A stretch of DNA of 45,454 nucleotides, from NCBI GenBank assembly GCA_001603145.1, contig LVBI01000024.1, positions 1-45,454 of the forward strand, given 5' to 3'. Every line of letters starts with the position of its first letter. Position 1 is the first letter of the stretch. The notes below the pieces were generated by a model. That model did not search any database. It was not told the origin of the DNA and saw nothing but the letters and a program-made list of their open reading frames with translations. Position numbers and translations under genes: made by a program. The DNA comes from Spirochaetales bacterium Spiro_07 (lineage in GTDB: Bacteria; Spirochaetota; Spirochaetia; Treponematales; Treponemataceae). Positions 1 through 6,855 of the stretch are shown here, piece after piece.

Positions 1-2
1 AC

Positions 3-482
3 TGGTTTGATTTTTTTTGGAACTTACTTGATTCCAAGCCAATAGGCGAATTCCATGAAAAAATTGAGTGCAAAACAATCCGCGATAAAAAAGAGCGTGT
101 ACTCGGCGATTTTCCTCATTTCATAGTACCAGCTATCAGCGAAAATGCAAAAAATGTTTTAGCTGATTACTTCGGCAATCTCGTCGAGATTTTTCCACTG
201 GAAACAGGCAAACTTGGCAAATACTATTTTATGAACATAATCAACATTGTTGACTGCCTTGATGAAGACAATTCAGATATAATTTATTTTGATAGCAGCG
301 GCCGCATAATGGATATAAAATCACACAGCTTCAAGAATTTTAGCGAGCATAATCTGCTGAGAATATTCAAGCTAAAAGGTTATGAACGCGGGGAAATTTA
401 TGTAAGCGAAGAAACTAAAAAGCTGATTAATGATGCCAATCTTGTAGGTTTCAGATTTATAGAAGTCGGGGAGATAAACTAG
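3..482 (+). CDS. Imm11-family (DUF1629-like) immunity protein, 5' partial
   Basis: The reading frame is open from the left edge of the window and closes at TAG 480-482, so the start of the gene is missing. The visible 159 residues have the layout I know from Imm11/DUF1629 proteins: a stretch with DFPHFIVPAISENA, then LEIFPLE-like text and a YYF.NI....D.LDE segment, then a closing RGEIYVSEE...GFRFIEVG. Members of this family are thought to neutralise polymorphic toxins delivered between cells; the toxin gene, if any, would lie upstream outside the window. The gene ends 4 bp before the remnant of a methyltransferase gene on the other strand. An internal ATG at 231 is not the real start, because the similarity continues upstream of it. 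The family call is from pattern memory; the toxin link is inference. Confidence 0.7.
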   Translation, partial: WFDFFWNLLDSKPIGEFHEKIECKTIRDKKERVLGDFPHFIVPAISENAKNVLADYFGNLVEIFPLETGKLGKYYFMNIINIVDCLDEDNSDIIYFDSSGRIMDIKSHSFKNFSEHNLLRIFKLKGYERGEIYVSEETKKLINDANLVGFRFIEVGEIN

Positions 483-486
483 GCTT

Positions 487-576
487 TCACGGCTTAATCA
501 CTTTCAGCACGTCTACAGTGTGAGAGCCGACACCGATTATGTCTTTGCGCTCGGCGGATTTTAAATAAGCAAAACA
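487..576 (-). pseudogene. remnant of the 3' end of a methyltransferase gene
   Basis: Read on the minus strand this piece encodes AERKDIIGVGSHTVDVLKVI followed by KP and a stop, nearly the same as the last 22 residues of the methyltransferase at 1259-2050. Just upstream, KCFAYLKS weakly resembles the matching KLFIDYQMQ. No start or catalytic domain is present. It overlaps nothing but the last bases of the HepT gene region and looks like the tail of a duplicated or displaced copy. Confidence 0.8.
492..555 (-). repeat. 64-bp direct repeat, copy 1 (flanks the HepT/MntA cassette)
   Basis: This stretch aligns without gaps to 1264-1327 at a constant offset of 772 bp, with 5 mismatches in 64 by my count. 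The two copies bracket the HepT and MntA genes. Confidence 0.85.
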
Positions 577-578
577 CT

Positions 579-908
579 TCAAGGGTTTATACATTTTTCA
601 AGTTGTTCTATCAATTGAGGTAAATCTTCAGAAACGGTTTCCCACACAACTTTTAAATTTACGCCTTCATAATCATGAATGATTTTATTCCTCATGCCGT
701 AGATTGATTTCCATGGAATATTCAAATAGTTATTCTTAAATTCAGCTGACAGCTTATGAGATAATTCTCCCAGCTGACCAAGATTAAATGCACATGCCTC
801 AACTATCATTTCTTTTTTAGAAAATTCATCATACTCAAGATTTTGTATATATGACAGTATTTTCTTAGACAAAGAAATCATTTTTTCAATTATTTCAGCA
901 TCGCTCAT
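579..908 (-). CDS. hepT: HepT-like HEPN toxin (DUF86 family)
   Basis: A 109-residue all-helical protein of the HEPN/DUF86 type. The family's RNase signature R-x4-H-x-Y is intact as R73 NKII H78 D Y80. In characterised HepT/MntA pairs the HEPN protein is an RNA-cleaving toxin, and the partner nucleotidyltransferase silences it by adding AMP to the tyrosine of this motif. The gene overlaps the upstream mntA by 14 bp, so the two are translationally linked, antitoxin first. The cassette is visibly richer in A and T than the permease and methyltransferase genes beside it and sits between two copies of a methyltransferase tail, which suggests acquisition. The assignment to the family is firm; activity is inferred from motif integrity. 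Confidence 0.9.
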   Translation of the reverse strand: MSDAEIIEKMISLSKKILSYIQNLEYDEFSKKEMIVEACAFNLGQLGELSHKLSAEFKNNYLNIPWKSIYGMRNKIIHDYEGVNLKVVWETVSEDLPQLIEQLEKCINP

Positions 909-1203
909 AAATTTTTATACCTGTATTGTTGATTTCAGTTTGAATTTTTGAACCTGTTTCGATATGAGCAACATCAAATAGATCTACATCTTTTTCATTC
1001 AAGGCTTCTTTCACATCTTCCAGAAGACCAAAAAAGCGAAGCCCTTTCAAATTGCTGTCAACAAGCAAATCAACATCACTTTTTTCGTTAGCAACACCCT
1101 TTGCATACGAACCGAAAAGAACTGCCGACTTAACATTATGCAGCAAAAACACAGGAGAAAGCTTTGCTTTTATATAGCTTAATGAATATACGGTATTGTT
1201 CAT
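895..1203 (-). CDS. mntA: MntA-like minimal nucleotidyltransferase antitoxin
   Basis: A 102-residue minimal nucleotidyltransferase. The GS-x10-DxD signature is complete: G31 S32 ... D43 V44 D45, within GSYAKGVANEKSDVDLLVD; a further acidic pair lies in KDVDLFD near residue 72-77. In the known systems this protein AMPylates HepT and acts as its antitoxin. I take the ATG at 1201-1203 as the start; an upstream GTG at 1240-1242 would add 13 residues that do not look like the family and has no ribosome site. A TATAAT box lies only 7 nt before this ATG and no Shine-Dalgarno is visible, so the mRNA may be leaderless. It overlaps hepT by 14 bp. Confidence 0.88.
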   Translation of the reverse strand: MNNTVYSLSYIKAKLSPVFLLHNVKSAVLFGSYAKGVANEKSDVDLLVDSNLKGLRFFGLLEDVKEALNEKDVDLFDVAHIETGSKIQTEINNTGIKIYERC

Positions 1204-1210
1204 GCTGATT

Positions 1211-1238
1211 ATTATACAATACTTTTCTAGAAAAACAA
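1211..1238 (-). promoter_or_regulatory. mntA-hepT promoter, possibly leaderless
   Basis: The minus strand has TTGTTT (1233-1238), 16 bp, then TATAAT (1211-1216), 7 nt before the mntA ATG. A transcript starting at the usual distance from the -10 box would begin at or next to the start codon. Confidence 0.55.
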
Positions 1239-1258
1239 ACACGCAAAAAAAAGCAGTT

Positions 1259-2050
1259 TCAGTGCTTAATCACTTTCAGCACGTCTACGGTGTGTGAGCC
1301 GGCGCCGATTAGGTCTTTGCGCTCGGCAGCCTGCATCTGATAATCTATAAAGAGCTTGAACGATTCTTCGCTCATTGCGTTGAGCTCTTTGCGCATATAG
1401 TCGGCCATTCCGTCTGGTGAAAAAATCGTAAGCCGCTCAAGACCGGCCTCGCGGTTCAAGCTGTCAATGTCTTCAAGCCGCATATAATCATAAAGCTCGT
1501 CATTTTTAGCCGAAATCTTAAAATCAGCCGAAACCGCGCCGTCTTTCATCAGCCCGGCAATTCTGTTTTCCTTAAAGCAATAAGAAAAAAGGCTGTACTC
1601 GTTCATAAGATAAGCCACAAGAATCACGCCGCCAGACTTAGTTACGCGCTTTGCCTCGCTCAAAGCCTTTAACTTTTCAGATTTTTCATGCAGATGATAA
1701 AGCGGTCCGAAAAGCAGCGTCATGTCGAAAGAATCATCTTCTAAAAAGTGCAAATCGACGGCGTTGCCCTGCCAAGTCTTTACAGGCGAATGTTTTGAGC
1801 GGAGCACGTCGAGGTTGCTTTTTACAAGCTCCACGGCTGTAACGTCAAAGCCTTCGCCGCACAAAGCAAGGGAATATCTTCCTGTTCCTGCGCCGATATC
1901 AAGAATCTTGCAGTTTTTTCTGTCTTGCGGCAGATAATCGTGAATGAACTTCATCGATACAGCAAATTCAACCTGGCCGTGCCTTGTTTCAAGGCGGTGG
2001 TCTTCTTTGTGCTGCTGATAATGCCGCTCAAGAACGGAAAGTTTTCCCAT
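1259..2050 (-). CDS. class I SAM-dependent methyltransferase
   Basis: A 263-residue Rossmann-type methyltransferase of unknown substrate. Motif I reads ILDIGAGTGRYSLAL near residue 49, followed by the acidic VTAVEL strand that binds the SAM ribose, a GNAVDL segment and the FDMTLLFGPLYHL strand typical of methyltransferase families 11/25. The C-terminal third is a lid-like helical region. It starts 14 bp after the permease stop on the same strand, so the two are probably cotranscribed; no strong ribosome site is seen, consistent with coupling. Its 3' end is duplicated at 492-555. The fold is certain; the substrate cannot be told from the sequence. Confidence 0.85.
   Translation of the reverse strand: MGKLSVLERHYQQHKEDHRLETRHGQVEFAVSMKFIHDYLPQDRKNCKILDIGAGTGRYSLALCGEGFDVTAVELVKSNLDVLRSKHSPVKTWQGNAVDLHFLEDDSFDMTLLFGPLYHLHEKSEKLKALSEAKRVTKSGGVILVAYLMNEYSLFSYCFKENRIAGLMKDGAVSADFKISAKNDELYDYMRLEDIDSLNREAGLERLTIFSPDGMADYMRKELNAMSEESFKLFIDYQMQAAERKDLIGAGSHTVDVLKVIKH
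1264..1327 (-). repeat. 64-bp direct repeat, copy 2 (within the methyltransferase 3' end)
   Basis: This is the intact-gene copy of the repeat also present at 492-555. It codes for the last 21 residues of the methyltransferase. Confidence 0.85.
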
Positions 2051-2064
2051 AAAAGATTAACCGT

Positions 2065-3441
2065 TTACACGATTCCTGTGAGCATATAGAAAACGACGCA
2101 CAAATAAGGAACGAAAAACTTGAAAAGCATGAGCATTACAAGGTCAAAGTAGCTTTCTTTGTGGGTCAAGCCACAGATTGCGAACATTGTGACCAGCGCG
2201 CCGCAATGCGGAACTGGGTCAATGCCGATGCCAGAAACTGAAACGATTCTGTGCAAAACTTCAAGCGGAATGCCCGCATTTGTCGCAAGGTTAGCCCAGA
2301 TTTCGCCGAACTTTGCAAGCGCAATCGTAATGCCGCTTGAAGCAGAGCCTGTAATGCCGCACATTATGTTTGTCGAAAGAACTGCCGAAAAAAGCGGGTT
2401 GCCGTTTTCAGAAAGCTTAAGCAAAAGCTTGCTGATTACGTCAAAGCCGATAACGCTTGTGACCACGCAGCCAAACGCAAAGCCAGAAGCAACGTTGAAA
2501 ACAGCAGTTCCGCTTGAAAGAGCCGAAGCGTTCACAGTCTTTAAGAAAACCTGCTTGCCCGAAACTTCGGCTTCTGCGGCAAAAATGCGCTTGCGGCCCA
2601 CGATAATCGTAACGAGTGTGGCAAGAATTGTGGCAATTGAAACAGCCCACAACGATGAGATTTTCCATGTGATGAATGACCATTTGAATGGGTTGCTCAA
2701 AACGATGTTGAGCACAATTACCATAAGCAGCGGAATCAAAGACAAGAACCAGTTCGGCAGATCTTTGTCTTCAGACTGATTTTCGTCGTTATAGTTGCCG
2801 TAGCCCTCGCCTTTTGCCATTAGCGTCTTTGCCCTGAAGCCAATCCAGACAAGCCCGATTGCCAGAAGCAATGCTGTCGCAAAAATGCCGATGCCGATGC
2901 CGCTCCAAGTTGAAGTACCGAAATATGTTGAAGGAATAATGTTCTGAATCTGCGGTGTGCCTGGAACTGCAACCATCGTAAAGGTGAAGATGCCAATCCA
3001 CAATGTTGCAGGAAGAAGCCGCTTTGGAATGCCTGCCTTTCTGAAAAGCACAGCGCCGAACGGATACATGACGAAAGCGACAACGAAAACGCTCAAGCCG
3101 CCATAAGTAAGAACGGCGCAACCCAAAATAACAGCGAGAACGGCGCGCTTTGCCCCGAGCAGCTCAACAATCTTGTCAGCAATGCTTGCGGCAAGCCCGC
3201 CTTTTTCCATTAACTTGGCGAAAACCGCACCAAAAAGAAAAATCGGAAAATAGTTTTTGATATATTCCGCAGCCTTAACCAGATAGACGTTGCCGAGAAC
3301 ATCAAGAAAAGACGCGCCACAGCCAATTGAAGCCACGACAGCCAAAAGCGGTGCAATAAGAATGATTGACCAGCCTTTATAAGCCAAGTACATCAACCCG
3401 ATAATTGCTGCAATAATTGCAATTGTGCTTAAAGAACTCAT
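2065..3441 (-). CDS. GntP-family permease (gluconate/hydroxy-acid type)
   Basis: A 458-residue, strongly hydrophobic protein with about a dozen membrane segments. The text PGTPQIQNIIPSTYFGT and the C-terminal half with CGITGSASSGITIALA and GIGIDPVPHCGA match the GntP/COG2610 family of proton-coupled importers for gluconate and related hydroxy acids. Length fits the family. The ATG at 3439-3441 has an AGGT ribosome site 8 nt upstream and a good promoter (TTGCAA-17-TATTAT). It is divergent from rex and followed after 14 bp by the methyltransferase. The substrate is not determinable; no sugar-acid catabolic gene lies beside it. Confidence 0.82.
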   Translation of the reverse strand: MSSLSTIAIIAAIIGLMYLAYKGWSIILIAPLLAVVASIGCGASFLDVLGNVYLVKAAEYIKNYFPIFLFGAVFAKLMEKGGLAASIADKIVELLGAKRAVLAVILGCAVLTYGGLSVFVVAFVMYPFGAVLFRKAGIPKRLLPATLWIGIFTFTMVAVPGTPQIQNIIPSTYFGTSTWSGIGIGIFATALLLAIGLVWIGFRAKTLMAKGEGYGNYNDENQSEDKDLPNWFLSLIPLLMVIVLNIVLSNPFKWSFITWKISSLWAVSIATILATLVTIIVGRKRIFAAEAEVSGKQVFLKTVNASALSSGTAVFNVASGFAFGCVVTSVIGFDVISKLLLKLSENGNPLFSAVLSTNIMCGITGSASSGITIALAKFGEIWANLATNAGIPLEVLHRIVSVSGIGIDPVPHCGALVTMFAICGLTHKESYFDLVMLMLFKFFVPYLCVVFYMLTGIV

Positions 3442-3461
3442 TTACAAGACCTCACGCGTAC

Positions 3462-3490
3462 ATAATAAGAAAAAAGCGCATTCGTTGCAA
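3462..3490 (-). promoter_or_regulatory. promoter of the GntP permease gene
   Basis: On the minus strand TTGCAA (3485-3490) is followed by 17 bp and TATTAT (3462-3467). The expected start of transcription leaves a leader of about 14 nt that still holds the AGGT ribosome site. Confidence 0.65.
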
Positions 3491-3492
3491 TA

Positions 3493-3542
3493 GTATGCGA
3501 GCATTTCAAATAAACAGAAATGTTTTCTAAAATACTGCATAC
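3493..3542. promoter_or_regulatory. nested inverted repeats, candidate operator between gntP and rex
   Basis: Two inverted repeats are nested: GTATGC (3493-3498) with GCATAC (3537-3542), and inside them CATTTC (3502-3507) with GAAATG (3517-3522). They lie immediately upstream of the permease -35 box, as an activator or repressor site would. No regulator is identified. Confidence 0.4.
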
Positions 3543-3603
3543 AAAGAATTTAAGCGCGTTTTTTATTTCGATAAAAAATTCTCATATTTATGCGTTTCGT
3601 GCC

Positions 3604-3632
3604 TTGTTTCTACTTATTTTTTATTGTATACT
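3604..3632 (+). promoter_or_regulatory. rex promoter, probably leaderless
   Basis: TTGTTT (3604-3609), 17 bp, TATACT (3627-3632), then only TACATT before the ATG at 3639. There is no Shine-Dalgarno, so translation is predicted to start at the 5' end of the mRNA. Confidence 0.65.
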
Positions 3633-3638
3633 TACATT

Positions 3639-4274
3639 ATGGCACGAATTAAGATTCCAGCGGCACCGGCAATAAGACGGATGCCTACATATTTGCATTT
3701 AATCCGACAGGCTGAAGCAGACGGTCTTGAATATATTTCCGGCACGGTTATTGCAACCGAGCTGAACCTTGAGCCGATTCAAGTAAGAAAAGACCTTGCC
3801 TTAACGGGAATAACCGGCAAACCAAAGCGCGGCTATTTAGTGCCGGCGCTTATTACGGCGATTGAGCATTTCTTGGGCTGGGATAAACCTAAGAATGCGA
3901 TTCTTATCGGAGCAGGCAATCTTGGAACAGCTTTGACCGGCTATCAAGAGTTTCAATATCACGGACTGAATTTTGTAGCCGCATTCGACACAAACCCTGA
4001 ACGAATCGGCAAGCAGATTCATGGCGTGCCCGTGCTTTCGCTGAACAGCCTTGAAGAAAATGTAAAGAATCTCGGCGCAACTATTGCAGTGCTCACAGTT
4101 CCTTCTTCAGAAGCTCAAGAAACGGCTGACATGATTGTAAAAACCGGAATCAGAGCAATCTGGAATTTTACGAACACAAAAATCAATGTGCCAGAGAATG
4201 TCGCCGTTCAACGCGAAGACTTGACATCAGGCTATGCAATGCTCTGCGCGGCAATGCAGCTTTATATGGCTTAA
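3639..4274 (+). CDS. rex: redox-sensing transcriptional repressor Rex
   Basis: A 211-residue protein of normal Rex length. Residues 1-80 form the winged-helix DNA-binding domain, with the recognition text LEPIQVRKDLA typical of Rex. A Rossmann fold follows with GAGNLG at residues 91-96 for NAD(H), the FDTNP loop, and a C-terminal helix containing SGYAMLCAAMQLY that swaps between subunits. Rex releases its operators when the NADH/NAD+ ratio rises and controls fermentation and anaerobic genes, which suits an anaerobic spirochaete. I start at ATG 3639 rather than five codons earlier because the family begins there and the promoter leaves no room. No palindromic Rex box of the usual TTGTGA...TCACAA type is seen next to its own promoter. 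The rRNA methyltransferase follows after 23 bp. Confidence 0.93.
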   Translation: MARIKIPAAPAIRRMPTYLHLIRQAEADGLEYISGTVIATELNLEPIQVRKDLALTGITGKPKRGYLVPALITAIEHFLGWDKPKNAILIGAGNLGTALTGYQEFQYHGLNFVAAFDTNPERIGKQIHGVPVLSLNSLEENVKNLGATIAVLTVPSSEAQETADMIVKTGIRAIWNFTNTKINVPENVAVQREDLTSGYAMLCAAMQLYMA

Positions 4275-4297
4275 TTCAGTTTTTTCAGAGAAACTTA

Positions 4298-5428
4298 ATG
4301 GAAAACGGAATAAGCATTTCAGCAGACGGAACCACGGTAGACGAAGCGACAAGCCGTCAGTCAGCAGATTTTACTAACAGGCTTGCCAAAAGATATAAGC
4401 ATTTGCGGAAATGGGCAAAGCGCACAGGCGTTCATGCTTTCAGGCTTTATGACAAAGACATTCCGGAAGTTCCGCTTGCTGTTGATGTTTATCAGCAAGC
4501 AGAACCTGCAGAAAATGCCGGCATTTATGCGCACATTGCGCTTTACGAGCGGCCATATGAAAAAGACAAGCAAAGCGAAGACCAGTGGCTTGACGTTATG
4601 GCAGAAGCTGTATGCTCCGTGCTCAACATTCCAAAAGAGAACATCTTTATCAAGCAGCGCAAAAAGCAGCGCGGCGAAAATTCTCAATACGAAAAATTTG
4701 CCACTTCAAAACATTGCATAACTGTTGAAGAGCAAGGCTTAAAGTTTGTTATCAACTTGTCAGATTATCTTGATACAGGGCTTTTCTTTGACCACAGGCC
4801 GCTTCGCCTTGCTGTCAAAAACGAATGCCGCGGCAAGCATGTCTTGAATCTTTTCTGCTATACAGGCGCATTTTCTGTTTATGCGGCAAAAGGCGGCGCC
4901 GCTTCTGTAGATTCAGTTGACCTTTCGCACACATATCTTGATTGGGCAAAACAAAATTTCAGCTTAAACGGCATAGACATAAGCCAAAGCGCAAATTACG
5001 GCGGTAAAACCGCAGGCAAATACAGATTCATTCAAGAAGATGCGGTCAAGTTCATAAAAAGCGCCGCCGGTGCAGACACAAGCAAGGCGCTCCGCTGCCG
5101 TTGGGACATAATCATTTTAGACCCACCGACTTTTTCAAACTCAAAAAAGCTGAAAGATGTCTTTGACATAAACCGCGACTGGCCAGAGCTTGTAAATGCA
5201 GCACTCAAAGCACTGACCCCGGGCGGCGTGCTTTATTTTTCAACCAATTCAGCCAAACTAAAAATGAATGTATCTCTCGTTTCCGGCGTTGTAACCGACA
5301 TAACAGAATCAACAATCCCAGAAGATTTCCGCAACAAGCGCATCCACCGCTGCTGGCAGATAAAGCCAGGCAAAGCCTCAACCGACAAGCCTCTCCACGA
5401 AGAACAACAGCCTGTGGTGTATTACTAG
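4298..5428 (+). CDS. RlmK-like 23S rRNA methyltransferase (COG1092)
   Basis: A 376-residue SAM-dependent RNA methyltransferase. The middle part carries motif I VLNLFCYTGAFS (about residues 182-193), the acidic VDSVDLS strand, and motif IV DPPTFSNSKK (275-284), the form seen in the RlmK half of E. coli RlmKL, which makes m7G2069 in 23S rRNA. The N-terminal 130 residues hold the RKKQRG segment usual before this domain; the RlmL (N2-guanine) half and its THUMP domain are absent. An AGAGAAA ribosome site precedes ATG 4298, and rex lies 23 bp upstream, so cotranscription is likely. The gene ends 10 bp from the convergent glycosyltransferase. Family firm; exact base modified is inferred. Confidence 0.82.
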   Translation: MENGISISADGTTVDEATSRQSADFTNRLAKRYKHLRKWAKRTGVHAFRLYDKDIPEVPLAVDVYQQAEPAENAGIYAHIALYERPYEKDKQSEDQWLDVMAEAVCSVLNIPKENIFIKQRKKQRGENSQYEKFATSKHCITVEEQGLKFVINLSDYLDTGLFFDHRPLRLAVKNECRGKHVLNLFCYTGAFSVYAAKGGAASVDSVDLSHTYLDWAKQNFSLNGIDISQSANYGGKTAGKYRFIQEDAVKFIKSAAGADTSKALRCRWDIIILDPPTFSNSKKLKDVFDINRDWPELVNAALKALTPGGVLYFSTNSAKLKMNVSLVSGVVTDITESTIPEDFRNKRIHRCWQIKPGKASTDKPLHEEQQPVVYY

Positions 5429-5438
5429 ACCGGCAACA

Positions 5439-6350
5439 TCAGTCTTTATCAAAGAATTTAGTCACGCTTTCAATGTTTCGCGGCTCTTTCTTCATGAATG
5501 AATCATAATCTTTTGCGATATGCCCGAAATCAATGGCTTGATAACCAAGCGCAGACATATCCCATGCGAGAAGCTTTGCAGCAGGGCCAAGAATTGCAAT
5601 TATCAGCTTATCTTTTGATACAGTTTTTGCCTTGTCAAGAACCTCATCATATTGGTCAAACGCATTTTCTGTCGGCGCATAAAGATATTCAACAGACTTT
5701 GCACAATCAAAAATGTTAAAGCTTATATTATTGAAAATTCGCTCACCGCAAATTATCGCAATATCGCGGTCTTTCCAAATTTCTTTGATATGCTCAAAAT
5801 AAGAAGCAAAATCATAATCTTTGATAAGGTTGTAAAGCTGGCTTATATCAGTTGCAAGATATTCATAAGATTCAGAACAGAACGAAACAAGCTTTTCTTC
5901 ATTAAGCATTACATAATCTTCAAAAAATTTTGGGAAAATCAAATTGTCCCAGTCTGAAAAATCGTAATAACATAGCCCCAACGCTATTTTGATATTTCGG
6001 TTATTAACAGTAGAATCGAAACAGCTCATAAGAATCTCTTTTAAGCGCTGCGCCAGAAGCGGATTGTATTTCTGAAATGAAACATCGCCACCGCTTATCA
6101 GATTAAACTCACCGTCTCCGAACCGGCACAAGGAACATTTGTTCTTAATTATAAAATCAACAGATTCTTCGTACCCTAATATATTCGCTTTTAAGTTGAG
6201 AAGCTTATGATGTTGCATCTCTTTGAACAAGCGCATTTTTCTGATTTCAGGAATTTTATCCAAAGAAGCCCATTCACTCGTGCGTTTCAAATTCCACAAA
6301 TCATTTTTGCAAAGAAATTTTATATTTTTACACAAAGTTTTTAAGAACAT
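5439..6350 (-). CDS. GT-D fold glycosyltransferase (DUF1792-like)
   Basis: A 303-residue protein. Near residue 96 it has CRFGDGEFNLISGGDVSFQK followed by YNPLLAQRLKEIL, the hallmark of the GT-D/DUF1792 glycosyltransferases; the DGE is the D-x-E metal and sugar-nucleotide motif. A second conserved block near residue 196, IAIICGER, and the late LIIAILGPAAKLLAWDMSALGYQAIDFGH also fit this family, which adds sugars to surface polymers or glycoproteins. The gene is AT-rich compared with its neighbours, convergent with the rRNA methyltransferase and divergent from an XRE regulator. No clear ribosome site precedes the ATG. The operator boxes in the divergent region begin 20 bp upstream, so it may be under the same regulator. 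The acceptor is unknown. Confidence 0.8.
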   Translation of the reverse strand: MFLKTLCKNIKFLCKNDLWNLKRTSEWASLDKIPEIRKMRLFKEMQHHKLLNLKANILGYEESVDFIIKNKCSLCRFGDGEFNLISGGDVSFQKYNPLLAQRLKEILMSCFDSTVNNRNIKIALGLCYYDFSDWDNLIFPKFFEDYVMLNEEKLVSFCSESYEYLATDISQLYNLIKDYDFASYFEHIKEIWKDRDIAIICGERIFNNISFNIFDCAKSVEYLYAPTENAFDQYDEVLDKAKTVSKDKLIIAILGPAAKLLAWDMSALGYQAIDFGHIAKDYDSFMKKEPRNIESVTKFFDKD

Positions 6351-6369
6351 AGCATTGCCCGTTAATATT

Positions 6370-6476
6370 CTCGCTTTTATCGAGATTATCTAGATTTTTC
6401 TCGATTTCTTCGAGTATAACTCAAAAGATTCTCGATTTCAAGCAATTTAAAACACTGAATACTCGATACAATTGAG
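6370..6476. promoter_or_regulatory. array of four phased operator-like boxes upstream of the XRE gene
   Basis: Boxes of 15 bp begin at 6370 (CTCGCTTTTATCGAG), 6400 (CTCGATTTCTTCGAG, arms perfect), 6431 (CTCGATTTCAAGCAA, left half only) and 6462 (CTCGATACAATTGAG). Start-to-start distances are 30, 31 and 31 bp, about three helical turns. The last box covers TACAAT (6467-6472), a likely -10 element 5 nt before the XRE ATG; the first lies 20 bp from the glycosyltransferase ATG. This is the arrangement of a cooperative, autoregulated operator. Confidence 0.72.
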
Positions 6477-6477
6477 A

Positions 6478-6759
6478 ATGATGGATTATTTTGATGAATT
6501 TAGAATGAACATGAAATATTACAGAGAAAAACGCAATATTTCGCAGATTCAGCTTTCTGCTGAATGCAACTGCGGCAGTGGCACTATCGGCGGGATTGAA
6601 TCTGGCAAAGCTAAACCCTCTTTTGATATGATTATTAAAATTGCAGAAGCTTTGTCTGTTTCGCCTGCTGATTTATTCGTAAGGAATTCATCTGTTTCGA
6701 GGGAAAATCTAAAAAAAGAATTGCAAGCACATTTTGACAATATAATAGACAGCCTTTGA
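6478..6759 (+). CDS. XRE-family (Cro/CI-type) transcriptional regulator
   Basis: A 93-residue single-domain regulator. Residues 12-70 are a helix-turn-helix of the HTH_3 type: YYREKRNISQIQLSAECNC, then GTIGGIESGKAKPSFDMIIK, IAEALSVSPADLF. The remaining 25 residues form a short helical tail. The start is ATG 6478 or the adjacent ATG 6481; a TTG further up would reach into the -10 box. No ribosome site is visible. It is divergent from the GT-D glycosyltransferase and preceded by four phased boxes, so it probably represses itself and perhaps its neighbour. Such small XRE proteins also occur as regulators in mobile or restriction loci, but no such partner is present here. Confidence 0.82.
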   Translation: MMDYFDEFRMNMKYYREKRNISQIQLSAECNCGSGTIGGIESGKAKPSFDMIIKIAEALSVSPADLFVRNSSVSRENLKKELQAHFDNIIDSL

Positions 6760-6810
6760 TTTTTTTTCACTTTTCAGCTAAAAAACACAGTGCCAAAAAC
6801 AAAAGGGCAT

Positions 6811-6838
6811 AAAAAAACCGCCACGAAAGTGACGGTTT
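6811..6838 (-). terminator. intrinsic terminator after rpmE
   Basis: The stem AAACCG.CAC / GTG.CGGTTT closes a GAAA loop (6815-6838) with one mismatch; on the minus strand a run of seven T follows. It lies 17 bp past the rpmE stop. Confidence 0.85.
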
Positions 6839-6855
6839 GCAAGCTTCCAAGAAAC

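Noticed and set aside
3442..3638. Rex autoregulatory operator
   Set aside because: No TTGTGA...TCACAA-type palindrome is present; the inverted repeat at 3493-3542 has a different sequence.
5439..6759. Restriction-modification or toxin-antitoxin locus around the XRE gene
   Set aside because: The neighbour is a GT-D glycosyltransferase and no nuclease, methylase or toxin pattern is seen beside it.
6815..6838. Shared repeat family between the rpmE terminator and the CGTCGCGAAAGTGACG stretch near 31300
   Set aside because: The common CGAAAGTGACG core is short and typical of GAAA-loop hairpins, so chance similarity is likely.
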